Source of the DNA: Arthrobacter stackebrandtii
Lineage (GTDB): Bacteria > Actinomycetota > Actinomycetes > Actinomycetales > Micrococcaceae
Length of the DNA: 64,000 bases
Direction: 5' to 3'
Assembly (NCBI RefSeq): GCF_017876675.1
Contig: NZ_JAGIOI010000001.1
Location: 3,472,001 to 3,536,000, forward strand
Below the pieces are notes generated by a model. The model ran no database searches. It worked only from the letters and a program-made list of their open reading frames with translations, and had not been told where the DNA came from. Positions 53,640 to 63,614 of the stretch are shown here, one piece after another. A program made the position numbers and the translations under genes. Position 1 is the stretch's first letter, and every line of letters starts with the position of its first letter.

Positions 53640-56189
53640 TCAGGCGTCCGCGGCCTGGGCCTTGAGCGCGCGCACCACGGTGTCGCGGCTCTCCACGAGC
53701 AGGCGGCGCAGGGCCGGAACGTCCTCGCCGAGGTCCGCCAGGAACGCATCCGTGGCGTCCAGCGTGGACTGCTTCACCAGCTGCACCGGGTACAGTCCCG
53801 TGATGATGGTCGACGCCGTCTCGTACGACTTGCTCTCCCACACCTGCCGGATCGCGCCAAAGTACTTCGCCACGTACGGCTCAAGCAGCGCCGTGTCCCA
53901 CACCTTCGTGAAGCCGTCAATGGCTGCGCGCTGCACGGCGTTGGCGCCTTCCCCGAGTTCGACGACGGACGCCCAGGTCCCAGCCTTGCCTTCCGCCGTG
54001 GGGATGGCTGCGTGGGCGGTGGCTGCCGCGAGCTGGCCGTTCTGGGTATTGTCCAAGGCCAGTGCGGCATCGATCACGGACGCCCCGGCGCGGCCGCCGG
54101 CGGCGAGGGAGATGATGAACTCCCAGCGCATGTCGGTGTCCAGGGCCAGCCCGTCCAGGGTGGTTTCCCCGTCCAGGACGGACTGCACCAGGTCCAGCTG
54201 GGCATCAGTCTGGGCGTGCGCAGCGAACGCCTTCACGAACTGCAGCTGGGCGTCGGAGCCGGCGCCGGCACCCTTGGCCAGCTCCCACAGGGAATCCGCG
54301 GCGGCCACGGCCGTGGCCTTCTGATGCTCCGGGGCCACGTAGTACGCCAGGGCGGTGGCCAGCTGGCGCAGCAGCACCATGATGACTGTTGAGTCGCTCT
54401 CATAGCCAATGGTTGCCAGCACAAAGTCCACGTACTCGCGGGCGGGGGTTTCGCCGTCGCGCGCGGCATCCCAGGCGGAGGCCGAGACAAGGGTCCGGGG
54501 GAGGGATTCCTTGAAGTCCTTCAGGTGCGCCTTAGCCGTGGCCAGGGACTGGGCGTCGAGGCGGATTTTGGCGTAGGCGAGGTCATCGTCGTTGAGCAGG
54601 ACGAGGGCGGGGCGCTGCAGGCCCACCAGCTCCGGGACCTCGGTCACGGCACCGTCAACGTCCAGCTCCACGCGGTGGGTGCGGACGAGCTTTCCAGCAT
54701 CTTCGCCCCCGGCGGCCATGTTGTAGAAGCCCACGGCGGCGCGGTGGGGGCGCAGCACCGGGTGCTCGGCCACGGCGGACTGAAGGATCGAGAACGAGGT
54801 GATCACGCCGTCGCCGTCCACCGAAATCTCGGGGGTGAACTTGTTGACCCCCGCCGTCTCCAGCCACTGCTCAGTCCAGGCTGTGAGGTCTCGGCCGCTG
54901 GCGGCCTCAAGCTCCACCATCAAGTCGGGCAGTTCCGTGTTGCCCCAGGCGTGCTTGGCGAAATAGGCGCGCACGCCGGCCATGAACTGTTCCTGGCCCA
55001 CCCAGGCCACGAGCTGGCGCAGCACGGAGGCGCCCTTGGCGTAGGTGATGCCGTCAAAGTTGACCAGCACATCCTCGAGGTCGTTGATCTCGGCCTTGAT
55101 GGGGTGGGTGGAGGGCAGCTGGTCCTGGCGGTAGGCCCAGCTCTTCTCCAGCGAGGAGAAGGTGGTCCAGGAGTCCACGTACTTCGTGTTCTGCGCGGCC
55201 GCCAGGGTGGACATGAATTCCGCGAAGGATTCGTTGAGCCAGAGGTCGTTCCACCAGCGCATGGTCACCAGGTCGCCGAACCACATGTGGGCCAGCTCGT
55301 GCAGGATGGTGATGGCGCGGCGTTCCACCATGGCGTCGGTGACCTTGGACCGGAAAACGTAGCTTTCCAGGAACGTCACGGCGCCCGCGTTTTCCATGGC
55401 ACCGGCGTTGAACTCGGGCACGAAGAGCTGGTCGTACTTGGGGAACGGGTACGGGGTGCCGAACTGCTCCTCGAAGAACTCGAAGCCCTGGCGGGTCAGC
55501 TCAAATACGTTCTCCGCGTCGAGGAACTCCATGAGCGACTTCCGGGCAAACACGCCCAGCGGAATGGTGCGGCCGTCCGAGCTGGTCAGCTCGGAGCGCA
55601 CGCACTCGTAGGGGCCGGCGATGAGCGCGGTGATGTAGCTGGACATCTTCAGGGTGGGTTCAAAGTGCCACACCGCCTTGCCCTCGCCGGCAGCCTCGGG
55701 GGCCGGGGTGGGGGAGTTGGAGATGACGTCCCAGTGGACCGGGGCCAGGACATGGAAGGTGAACGTTGCCTTCTGGTCGGGCTGCTCGAACACGGCAAAC
55801 ATGCGGCGGGAATCCGGCACCTCGAACTGGCTGTACAGGTAGACCTCGCCGTCCACGGGATCCACAAAGCGGTGCAGGCCCTCGCCCGTGTTCATGTAGA
55901 GCGCGTCGGCGTGCACGGTCAGCACGTTTTCGGCGGCGAGGTTCGGCAGCTGGATGCGGACGCCGTCGGACACTTCTGCCGGATCGAGGTCCGTGCCGTT
56001 CAGGGTCACCCGGTGCACCTTGTGTGTCACGGCGTCAATGAACGACGACGAGCCCTCCTTTGCGGTGAAGCTCACCGTGGTGGTTGAGGAGAAGGTTGTG
56101 TCCGAGGTGGTCAGGTCAAGGGCCACGTCATAGTGGCTGACGGTGAGGGTGGATGTGCGCTCGATGGCTTCGGCGCGGGTGAGATTCAT
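53640..56189 (-). CDS. pepN: aminopeptidase N (M1 family), copy 1
   Basis: The zinc metallopeptidase is about 849 residues. It has GAMENAGAVTFLES near 265, the zinc site HELAHMWFGDLVTMRWW and LNESFAEFM, and an ERAP1-like C-terminal domain. It removes N-terminal residues from peptides in the cytoplasm. It starts at ATG 56189 or TTG 56198. It is closely similar over its full length to the next gene, so the pair is a tandem duplication. Copy 1 has its own gap of 190 bases upstream. Confidence 0.95.
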   Translation of the reverse strand: MNLTRAEAIERTSTLTVSHYDVALDLTTSDTTFSSTTTVSFTAKEGSSSFIDAVTHKVHRVTLNGTDLDPAEVSDGVRIQLPNLAAENVLTVHADALYMNTGEGLHRFVDPVDGEVYLYSQFEVPDSRRMFAVFEQPDQKATFTFHVLAPVHWDVISNSPTPAPEAAGEGKAVWHFEPTLKMSSYITALIAGPYECVRSELTSSDGRTIPLGVFARKSLMEFLDAENVFELTRQGFEFFEEQFGTPYPFPKYDQLFVPEFNAGAMENAGAVTFLESYVFRSKVTDAMVERRAITILHELAHMWFGDLVTMRWWNDLWLNESFAEFMSTLAAAQNTKYVDSWTTFSSLEKSWAYRQDQLPSTHPIKAEINDLEDVLVNFDGITYAKGASVLRQLVAWVGQEQFMAGVRAYFAKHAWGNTELPDLMVELEAASGRDLTAWTEQWLETAGVNKFTPEISVDGDGVITSFSILQSAVAEHPVLRPHRAAVGFYNMAAGGEDAGKLVRTHRVELDVDGAVTEVPELVGLQRPALVLLNDDDLAYAKIRLDAQSLATAKAHLKDFKESLPRTLVSASAWDAARDGETPAREYVDFVLATIGYESDSTVIMVLLRQLATALAYYVAPEHQKATAVAAADSLWELAKGAGAGSDAQLQFVKAFAAHAQTDAQLDLVQSVLDGETTLDGLALDTDMRWEFIISLAAGGRAGASVIDAALALDNTQNGQLAAATAHAAIPTAEGKAGTWASVVELGEGANAVQRAAIDGFTKVWDTALLEPYVAKYFGAIRQVWESKSYETASTIITGLYPVQLVKQSTLDATDAFLADLGEDVPALRRLLVESRDTVVRALKAQAADA

Positions 56190-56378
56190 GCCAGGCAAGG
56201 GGTACCTACGATTCCGTGGTGGGATGGGGTCGCGGCGGGCGCGACGGCCGGTGTTGCAAACATCATACTTTTAGTTCCGCCGTGCCCCTGCGAATAGGGA
56301 CGGCGTTTGCGCAGATGGGACGGCGGCAGGCCACCGTCCCATGTGTGCAAACAGCGTCCCTTTTGGCGGGGCGGCTGT

Positions 56379-58952
56379 TTAGGCGTCTGCGGTGCGGGCC
56401 CGCAGGGCGCGAACCACGCCGTCGCGGTTTTCCAGGATCAGGCGGCGCAGGGCGGGGTGGTCTGCGCCGAGCCGGGCCAGGAAGGTATCTGCCGCGTCAA
56501 TCGTGGACTGGGCCACGATGTGTGAGGGAAACAGGCCAACGATGACCTTGGAGCTGGTCTCGTAGCCCTTTTCCTCCCAGAGTTCCTGAATGGCGCCAAA
56601 ATAGGTGGCCACGTACGGCTCCAGCAAGGAGGTGTTCCAGACCCGGTTGAAGCCGGTGATGGCGGCGCGGGCGGCTGCATTGGCCAGGTCCCCGCGCACC
56701 ACCACGGATTCCCACGTGGCAGCCTTGGCATCCGCCGTCGGGATGGCGGCCTTCGCTTCGGTGGCCAATAGTGTGCCGTTCTGGGTGCTGTCCCTCTCCA
56801 GTTCGGCATCGACGGCGGAGGCGTCGATGGCGCCTCCGGCGGCCAGCGAGACCAGCAGGTCCCAGCGCAGGTCCTGGTTGATGGCCAGCCCGTCCAGGGT
56901 GCGGGACCCGTCCAGCAGGGCCGCCGCCGTGGCCAGCTGTCCGGGCGACTGGGCAAACGTGGCGAAGGCCTTCAGGAACTGCAGCTGGGCGTCGGAACCG
57001 GCCCCGGCAGCGGACGCCAGTTCCCACAGGCGGTCCGCAGTGGCAACGCCTGCGGCAGCCTTGGCGTCCGCGGCGACATAGAACTGGATGGTCGTGGCGA
57101 GCTGGCGCAGCAGGCCGGAAATGACGCTCGATTCACTCTCAGTGGCAACGTTGTTCAGGACCAGGTCCACGAAGCCGCGGGCGGGGGTTTCGCCGTCGCG
57201 CATGGCATCCCAGGCGGCCGAGGCGACGAGGGTGCGCGGCAGCGAATCCTTGATGTCCTTCAGGTGTGCCGTTGCCGTGGCGAGCGAGTGGGCGTCTAGG
57301 CGGATTTTGGCGTAGGCGAGGTCGTCGTCGTTGAGCAGGATGAGTGCGGGTCGCTGCAGTCCCACCAGCTCCGGGACCTCGGTCACGGCACCGTCAACGT
57401 CCAGCTCGATGCGGTGGGTGCGGACCAGTTTGCCCGCGTCTTCGCCCCCGGCGGCCAGGTTGTAGAAGCCCACGGCGGCGCGGTGGGGTCGCAGCACAGG
57501 GTGCTCGGCCACGGCGGTCTGGAGGATCGAGAACGAGGTGATGGCGCCGTCGTCATCCACCTCAACAGCGGGCGTGAAGGTGTTCACGCCGGCCGTCTCC
57601 AACCACTTTTCCGTCCAGGCGGTGAGGTCTCGGCCGCTGGCGGCCTCAAGCTCCACCATCAAGTCGGGCAGCTCGGTGTTGCCCCAGGCGTGCTTGGCAA
57701 AGTAGCTGCGGATGCCCGCCATGAACTCCTCCTGGCCCACCCAGGCCACGAGCTGGCGCAGCACGGAGGCGCCCTTGCCGTAGGTGATGGCGTCGAAGTT
57801 GACCAGCACGTCCTCAAGGTCTGTGATGTTGGCCGTGACGGGGTGCGTGGACGGAAGCTGGTCGGCCCGGTAGGCGTTGACCTTCTGGCCCAGGGCAAAG
57901 GAGGTCCAGCTGCCGGTGTAGCGCGTGTTTTCCACCGCGGCCAGGGCTGACATGAAGGTGGCGAAGGATTCATTGAGCCAGAGGTCGTTCCACCAGCGCA
58001 TCGTGACGAGGTCGCCGAACCACATGTGGGCCAGCTCGTGCAGCACCGTCATGGCGCGGGCTTCCACCATGGAGGCGGTGGGTTTGGTGCGGAACACGTA
58101 GCTTTCCAAGAATGTCACGGCGCCGGCGTTTTCCATGGCGCCGGCGTTGAATTCGGGCACGAAGAGCTGGTCGTACTTGGGGAACGGGTAGGGCACGCCA
58201 AACTGCGCCTCGTAGAACTCGAAGCCCTGGCGGGTGACCTCGAAGACGTCCTCAGCGTTCATGAACTCCATGAGCGACTTCCGCGCAAACACGCCCAGCG
58301 GGATGGTGCGGCCGTCCGAGCTGGTCAGCTCGCTGCGCACGCTCGCGTAGGGGCCGGCGATGAGCGCGGTGATGTAGCTGGACATTCTCAGCGTGGGTTC
58401 AAAGTGCCAGGTGGCGGTTCCGTCAGCGGCGGCTTCCGGGGCGGGAGTGGGGGAATTGGAGATGACGTCCCAGTGGGCGGGTGCGGTCACGTGGAAGGTG
58501 AAGGTGGCCTTCTGGTCCGGTTGCTCGAACACGGCAAACATGCGGCGCGAATCCGGAACCTCAAACTGCGTGTACAGGTACACCTCCCCGTCCACGGGGT
58601 CAACGAAGCGGTGCAGGCCCTCGCCCGTGTTCATGAAGTACGAGTCGGCCTCGACCCGCAGCTCGTTCTCGGCGGCGAGGTCCGGCAGCTGGATGCGGAC
58701 GCCGTCGGACACCGCGGCAGGGTCAAGTTCCACGCCGTTGAGCGTCACCCGGTGCACCTTGTGTGTCACGGCGTCAATGAACGACGACGAACCCTCCCTT
58801 GCGCTGAAGGTCACCGTGGTGGTGCTTGAGAAGGTCTTCTCGGAGGTGGTCAGGTCCAGGGCCACGTCATAGTGGCTGACGGTGAGTGTTGCGGAGCGCT
58901 CGACGGCTTCGGCGCGGGTCAGGTTCAATCCAGGCAAGATCAGGTCTTTCAC
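56379..58952 (-). CDS. pepN: aminopeptidase N (M1 family), copy 2
   Basis: The 857-residue protein has the same motifs as copy 1 (GAMENAGAVTFLES; HELAHMWFGDLVTMRWW; LNESFATFM). Both catalytic sites are intact. Differences cluster in the C-terminal helical domain and around residues 335-360, which may shift peptide preference. It starts at ATG 58952 and has a few extra N-terminal residues compared with copy 1. Confidence 0.95.
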   Translation of the reverse strand: MKDLILPGLNLTRAEAVERSATLTVSHYDVALDLTTSEKTFSSTTTVTFSAREGSSSFIDAVTHKVHRVTLNGVELDPAAVSDGVRIQLPDLAAENELRVEADSYFMNTGEGLHRFVDPVDGEVYLYTQFEVPDSRRMFAVFEQPDQKATFTFHVTAPAHWDVISNSPTPAPEAAADGTATWHFEPTLRMSSYITALIAGPYASVRSELTSSDGRTIPLGVFARKSLMEFMNAEDVFEVTRQGFEFYEAQFGVPYPFPKYDQLFVPEFNAGAMENAGAVTFLESYVFRTKPTASMVEARAMTVLHELAHMWFGDLVTMRWWNDLWLNESFATFMSALAAVENTRYTGSWTSFALGQKVNAYRADQLPSTHPVTANITDLEDVLVNFDAITYGKGASVLRQLVAWVGQEEFMAGIRSYFAKHAWGNTELPDLMVELEAASGRDLTAWTEKWLETAGVNTFTPAVEVDDDGAITSFSILQTAVAEHPVLRPHRAAVGFYNLAAGGEDAGKLVRTHRIELDVDGAVTEVPELVGLQRPALILLNDDDLAYAKIRLDAHSLATATAHLKDIKDSLPRTLVASAAWDAMRDGETPARGFVDLVLNNVATESESSVISGLLRQLATTIQFYVAADAKAAAGVATADRLWELASAAGAGSDAQLQFLKAFATFAQSPGQLATAAALLDGSRTLDGLAINQDLRWDLLVSLAAGGAIDASAVDAELERDSTQNGTLLATEAKAAIPTADAKAATWESVVVRGDLANAAARAAITGFNRVWNTSLLEPYVATYFGAIQELWEEKGYETSSKVIVGLFPSHIVAQSTIDAADTFLARLGADHPALRRLILENRDGVVRALRARTADA

Positions 58953-59131
58953 TAGGCGGGTGCGCAGCCACGTTGGTGCGTACCGGTGGGGAAAAGTGGT
59001 GCGCGGGACCCGTTGCAGGTCCGGCGCCGTTCCTACGTTACGCCGCGGCCCGGACCGGGGGAACTTGCCCCGCGGTGGGAACTGCGAAAGGGTTGAAAAA
59101 AGTAAACGGATGAATGGTTGCGGGGAATTTT

Positions 59132-60169
59132 ATGGTGGACCAGGTGCGCGGAACTGCTGCGGAGAAGGCCTACAACAAGTGGTGGCTGGCCGGGATGCTG
59201 GGCGGGCTGCTCCTGCTGAGCCTGTTCGCCTCGGCCTGGATGTTTGCGGTGGCGGACCGCCTGCCGGAGCCGCTGGCCGTCCACTGGAACTCCAAAAATG
59301 AAGTGGACAATTGGGCCTCCCTGTGGAGTATCGCCGCCACCAACGTCCCGCTGTCCCTGGGCGCCGGCGGCCTCCTGGTGGTCCTGGCCGTGGTGTCGCG
59401 GGGCCAGAGTACGCTGATTGCCCGGATCGGCGCGGGGTTTGGTGTGGCCTTTGGGGCGGCCATGTCAGCGCTGATGGTTGCCGTCGTGGCCGGCCAGGTT
59501 GACCTTGCAGACACCTCCCAGGCGGAGATCTCCGGACCCGTGATCGCCGCAGGACTGGGTGTGGCGGCCGTACTGGCCGCCCTGGTGATGTGGCTGTACC
59601 GGCCCGGCGACATTGACCGGACCCCCGATCCGGCGGTGCTCGCTGCCAATGAGGCCGCCGGCGCTCCGGTGCTCGCCGCAGCTGCCGCTGCCAAGGCGGC
59701 CAACGGGGAAAGCCTGCGGATCAAGGTGACCATGGGCGGCTGGTCCTGGGCATTCGCCCTGGGCCTTGCAGCTGTGGTGGGTGTGAGCATGTACTTCATT
59801 TTCCCGCTGCTTGGCCTGCTGGCGGGACTGGCGGTTGGTGCCATCACTTGGGTCTTTTGCAGCGGCACCGTTGAGATTGGCCCCGGGGGCCACAAGGTGC
59901 TGGCGGGAGGATTCTGGCGGCTCATGCCGCTGGAGTGGAAGGAGGTCCGTGCGGCCTCCGTGGAGGACATCAAGGCCATGGACTATGGCGGCTGGGGATA
60001 CCGCATGACCGGAGGCTCGGTGGGCTTCGTCATGGGAGGCGGCGCCGCCCTGGTCATGGAGGCGGGGTTCCACCAGAAGTTTGTGGTGTCCATGCCGGAT
60101 CCGGACACCGCCGCAGAAGCTGCCGCCCTCGTCAACGCCTATATCCGTGCAGGGAAGGTGGAAAATTAA
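59132..60169 (+). CDS. DUF1648-domain membrane protein
   Basis: The 345-residue membrane protein has a short cytosolic start, several helices, and the DUF1648 feature PLAVHWNSKNEVDNWAS in an outside loop near residue 50. It has a C-terminal soluble part ending in a PH-like fold. ATG 59132 follows GGGGA; ATG 59114 is the alternative. The next gene starts four bases after its stop with similar layout. The function is unknown, possibly envelope-related. Confidence 0.75.
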   Translation: MVDQVRGTAAEKAYNKWWLAGMLGGLLLLSLFASAWMFAVADRLPEPLAVHWNSKNEVDNWASLWSIAATNVPLSLGAGGLLVVLAVVSRGQSTLIARIGAGFGVAFGAAMSALMVAVVAGQVDLADTSQAEISGPVIAAGLGVAAVLAALVMWLYRPGDIDRTPDPAVLAANEAAGAPVLAAAAAAKAANGESLRIKVTMGGWSWAFALGLAAVVGVSMYFIFPLLGLLAGLAVGAITWVFCSGTVEIGPGGHKVLAGGFWRLMPLEWKEVRAASVEDIKAMDYGGWGYRMTGGSVGFVMGGGAALVMEAGFHQKFVVSMPDPDTAAEAAALVNAYIRAGKVEN

Positions 60170-60173
60170 CACC

Positions 60174-61169
60174 ATGGCACCCGATGGAAGCCACGACACC
60201 GGCACCGAACGTCACATTGACGCCCGGGCGCTGCGCTTTGCCCTGATTTTCCCCGCCCTGCTCGCCGTTGCCCTGGTGGCCGGCGGGCTGCTCGTGGGCA
60301 GCCGGCTTCCGCACGGCGTCCTGCTTCCATGGGGCGGTGGGGCGCTGGCGCTGCCATCCTTCCTGGCCGTGGGTGCCGGCACAATCATTGTGCTCGGCGC
60401 AGGGATCGGGTGCTTTGGTGCCAGGACCACGCTCCCGCGCACGCTGCGCCGTGTGCTGCTGGGCGTGGCCATGGCCCTGCAGCTTGCGGCCTGCACACTT
60501 TTTGCCGCGGCACTTCTGGGCCAGGCCGGCCAGGGCGAACTGCCGGCCGTGCGGGTTGACGGCTACGTCATGCTCATGGGCTCCGGACTCGCCGGTGCCA
60601 TGGGCATAGTGCTGGCGCTGACGTTCAAGCCCGACGAGCAATGGACCTCCTCCGACGATGCCGCCCTGGCCCGGATGCTGGAGGAGGAGGCGGACCCCGC
60701 AGCCGCCAATGACCAGCTGGCTTACTTCGTGCGGCCCCGCGGCTCGGTCATCATGATGCTGCTGCTGGCCGCCGTGCTGCCGGGGTCCCTGCTGGCCCTG
60801 CTCTCGCCGTGGATCCTGCTGGGGCTGGTCGTCGCCGCCCTGGCTGCCATCGCCCTCCTCTCGGCCACCGTGCAGGTGGACCGCCGCCAGCTCACGGTAA
60901 AGATCCTGGGCCTCATCCCGGCGCTCGTTGTCCCCTGCCAGGAAGTGGCCGCCGCCGTGTCCCTGGACATCGCCGCCGGGGACTACGGCGGGGTCGGCCT
61001 GCGCAGGCACAGCGGAAACGCAAGCTTCCTCGCCCGCTCAGGAGCCGCCGTCGTGCTTCGCCTGGAGGACGGCGGCAAGGCCGTGGTGGGTGCGCCCGAC
61101 CTTGACCTGGCCGACGAATTGTCGCAAATCCTCAACCGCAGGGCCGGCAAAACGCCGCAGCAGCGCTGA
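60174..61169 (+). CDS. membrane protein paired with DUF1648 protein
   Basis: The 331-residue protein has about six helices and a C-terminal domain like that of its upstream neighbour (AAAVSLDIAAGDYGGVGLRR), suggesting an old duplication with loss of the DUF1648 segment. ATG 60174 is chosen, four bases after the preceding stop, so the two are an operon. The function is unknown. Confidence 0.7.
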   Translation: MAPDGSHDTGTERHIDARALRFALIFPALLAVALVAGGLLVGSRLPHGVLLPWGGGALALPSFLAVGAGTIIVLGAGIGCFGARTTLPRTLRRVLLGVAMALQLAACTLFAAALLGQAGQGELPAVRVDGYVMLMGSGLAGAMGIVLALTFKPDEQWTSSDDAALARMLEEEADPAAANDQLAYFVRPRGSVIMMLLLAAVLPGSLLALLSPWILLGLVVAALAAIALLSATVQVDRRQLTVKILGLIPALVVPCQEVAAAVSLDIAAGDYGGVGLRRHSGNASFLARSGAAVVLRLEDGGKAVVGAPDLDLADELSQILNRRAGKTPQQR

Positions 61170-61241
61170 CGCGGGCGCCGGCGCCCGCCGCGGTGGGTAG
61201 GCTTGACGCAGCACAAACCACTTTTGACGTAAGGAATTTTC

Positions 61242-61715
61242 ATGCGCGTTCACATCGCAACCGACCACGCCGGCATGGAGCTCAGCGCCCACCTCATCAC
61301 GGCGCTCGCCGCCAAGGGCTACGAGATGGTCGACCACGGCCCCAAGGAGTACGACGCCGAGGACGACTACCCCTCGTTCTGCATCAACGCGGCGCTGGCC
61401 GTGGCGGCTGACCAGGCCGCCGGCGTGGACGCGCTGGGCATTGTGCTGGGCGGCTCCGGCAACGGCGAGCAGATCGCGGCGAACAAGGTCAAGGGCGTGC
61501 GCGCGGCACTGGCCTGGAACTTGTCGACCGCCACGCTGGCCCGCGAGCACAACGACGCCAACGTCGTGGCCGTGGGCGGGCGCCAGCACAGCGTTGAGGA
61601 GGCCACGGAGATCATCGAGGCCTTCCTGGCCGAGCCGTTCAGCAACGCCGAACGCCACGTGCGCCGCATCGGCAAGATCGCCGCATACGAAACCACGGGC
61701 GACATCGTCGAATAA
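61242..61715 (+). CDS. rpiB: ribose-5-phosphate isomerase B
   Basis: The 157-residue enzyme interconverts ribulose- and ribose-5-phosphate in the pentose phosphate pathway. It has IATDHAG near the N-terminus and LGGSGNGEQIAANKVKGVRA. The Glu in SGNGEQ is the catalytic base of the actinobacterial type, where the E. coli enzyme has Cys. The length is normal. The glycosylase gene follows about 100 bases later on the same strand, as is usual in this group. Confidence 0.95.
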   Translation: MRVHIATDHAGMELSAHLITALAAKGYEMVDHGPKEYDAEDDYPSFCINAALAVAADQAAGVDALGIVLGGSGNGEQIAANKVKGVRAALAWNLSTATLAREHNDANVVAVGGRQHSVEEATEIIEAFLAEPFSNAERHVRRIGKIAAYETTGDIVE

Positions 61716-61811
61716 CTTGCACCTGTTGATGGGCGGCCCGCGACTGTGCGGCCCGCCCATCGTTGCTTTTGCGCGGGCCGTCCCCCGGCCCGGACCGATG
61801 AGGAGGCCATG

Positions 61812-62801
61812 ATGCCCGAGGGGCATTCCGTCCACCGCCTGGCGCGGCAGTTCAATGATGTATTCGGCGGCGCATCTTTGGCGGTGTCCAGCCCGCAGGG
61901 GAAGTTTGCCGCCGGTGCGGCCCTGGTTGACGGCATTGTCCTGGAGCGCGCCGAGGCCCACGGCAAGCAAATGTTCCTGTACTTTTCGCAAGACCATGTG
62001 ATGCGGGTGCATCTGGGCCTGTACGGGGCCTGGGACTTTGGCGGCGACTCCACGTTCACGGGCGCCTCCAGCATCGGTGCGCCCCGGCGCATCGGCGAGC
62101 AGGAAGTCGCCGCGGACACTGGACTTGGCGGGGGAGGGGGCGGGGACTACACGGGCCCGCCGGAACCCAAGGGGGCCGTCCGCGTCCGGCTGGTGTCGGC
62201 GCACGGCTGGGCCGACCTGCGCGGTCCCACGGCCTGCGAGGTCATCACCCCGGACGAGGCCGCCGCCGTGCGCCGCAAGCTGGGGCCGGACCCGTTGAAC
62301 AACGCCCCCGGCGATGCTGAGGAGTTTTCGCGCCGCATCCGCAAAAGCTCAACGTCCATAGCACTGGCGCTCATGAAACAGGACGTGCTGGCCGGCGTGG
62401 GCAACGTATATCGCGCAGAGGTCCTGTTCCGCCTGGGGCTGGACCCCATGCTGCCGGGGCGGAGCCTGCAGGCCGAAGAAGCTGCGGCCCTGTGGGGCGA
62501 CATTGCCCGCACCATGGCCGACGGTGTCCGCGACGGCCGGATCATCACGACCGAGCTGGCCGACCGGTCCTCCGGGATTGGGGCGGAGGTGGGCCACGCG
62601 CTGGCACCTGCCGGCCAGCCTGAAACGGGGGACGCTGCGGGTGGTCGGTGCCGGACAGCCAACAAGGACGTGCCAGTCGAAGACGCCCATTATGTCTACA
62701 AGCGCGAAGGCCTCCCGTGCCGGCACTGCGGCACAGAGGTGGCCATGAAGGACCTGGGCGGACGCAAACTTTACTGGTGTCCCAGCTGCCAGGGGGACTG
62801 A
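61812..62801 (+). CDS. nei: Fpg/Nei-family DNA glycosylase
   Basis: The 329-residue enzyme begins MPEGH, where Pro2 is the catalytic nucleophile and Glu3 the second residue, so ATG 61812 is the start and not ATG 61809. It has the helix-two-turn-helix ALMKQDVLAGVGNVYRAEVL and the zinc finger CRHCGTEVAMKDLGGRKLYW followed by CPSC. It removes oxidised bases and nicks abasic sites. AGGAGG lies close upstream. Confidence 0.93.
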   Translation: MPEGHSVHRLARQFNDVFGGASLAVSSPQGKFAAGAALVDGIVLERAEAHGKQMFLYFSQDHVMRVHLGLYGAWDFGGDSTFTGASSIGAPRRIGEQEVAADTGLGGGGGGDYTGPPEPKGAVRVRLVSAHGWADLRGPTACEVITPDEAAAVRRKLGPDPLNNAPGDAEEFSRRIRKSSTSIALALMKQDVLAGVGNVYRAEVLFRLGLDPMLPGRSLQAEEAAALWGDIARTMADGVRDGRIITTELADRSSGIGAEVGHALAPAGQPETGDAAGGRCRTANKDVPVEDAHYVYKREGLPCRHCGTEVAMKDLGGRKLYWCPSCQGD

Positions 62802-62955
62802 CCCGGTTTCCTGCCTGGGAGGCGCCTGCAACGCGGCGCCGTGCGTGGCACGGAGGCCCTGCGGCCGGATCGGAGGCCGATTTGCAGGACCGGCAAACTC
62901 GTTGATAGTGTTACGGAGTTGTTCCGGCGAAAGCCCGCAACAAGCCCCAAAATAC

Positions 62956-63029
62956 GGGGGCGTAGCTTAATGGTAAAGCCTCAGTCTTCCAAACTGATTA
63001 CGCGGGTTCGATTCCCGTCGCCCCCTCCA
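62956..63029 (+). tRNA. tRNA-Gly (anticodon UCC)
   Basis: The 74-base gene includes encoded CCA. The acceptor is GGGGGCG with CGCCCCC. The anticodon arm is CAGTC-TTCCAAA-CTGAT with one wobble, and the T arm is CGGGTTCGATTCCCG. Confidence 0.95.
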
Positions 63030-63074
63030 AATGCAAGAGATCCCCGGTCACAAGGCCGGGGATCTCTTGCATTT
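63029..63074 (+). terminator. strong hairpin after tRNA-Gly
   Basis: A 19-bp perfect stem (AAATGCAAGAGATCCCCGG with its complement) follows directly after the tRNA and ends in ATTT. It is a likely intrinsic terminator. Confidence 0.85.
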
Positions 63075-63452
63075 AAGGTATCGCCTGCCGTCTCTGGCGC
63101 ACCACCGAGTCCGGGCCACGTTGGCTGTGCGGGAGTCGCGGCGCCTCCGCTGCGCCACAACGGAGGCTGCGCAGCTGAGGCGCCGCCGCGTGGGCACAGC
63201 CAAGGCCGCCCCGTTCAAACGCGCCGCCGCGGGGTCCCATCAGCGCCAGTTTTGGACGTGCACGGGCCTCCCGGGGCGCCCAAGGCGAGCCGTCCGCCGT
63301 CGTGCCTGGACAACGGGGAAAGGCGGCGTGAGGGAAATCTGGCGGGCGGGCCGGAGGATCGTCGCCGGCCGCTGCGGCAATGCCCCCAGTGGATCCCCAG
63401 CGGCGCGATTGTGCATCTGCGAAGGTTTGCCCGTAGACTGTTGCGGGCACTA
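63075..63452. other. intergenic, no gene seen
   Basis: This G+C-rich stretch lies between the two tRNA genes. Frames on both strands are open by composition but show no family character or start signals. Confidence 0.5.
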
Positions 63453-63525
63453 CGGGGCGTAGCGTAGTGGCTAGCGCGCCTGCTTTGGGAGCAGGAGACC
63501 GCAGGTTCGAGTCCTGTCGCCCCGA
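63453..63525 (+). tRNA. tRNA-Pro (anticodon UGG)
   Basis: The 73-base gene has no encoded CCA. The acceptor is CGGGGCG with CGCCCCG. The anticodon arm is CCTGC-TTTGGGA-GCAGG, and the T arm is GCAGGTTCGAGTCCTGT. It stands in its normal place before tig. Confidence 0.95.
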
Positions 63526-63614
63526 CTTCAGCATTATTCGGTTCACGTTGGTCAGTGACTGCCCATGTGCTGGGGCCTAATAATCCATCAACAGACCATC
63601 AGGAGTACCACGCT

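Noticed and set aside
54525-56087. Long plus-strand frame opposite pepN copy 1
   Set aside because: It is a shadow frame; a similar one lies opposite copy 2, as expected from their shared sequence.
63073-63546. 157-codon minus-strand frame across tRNA-Pro
   Set aside because: It reads through a tRNA gene and an intergenic region; this is a composition effect.
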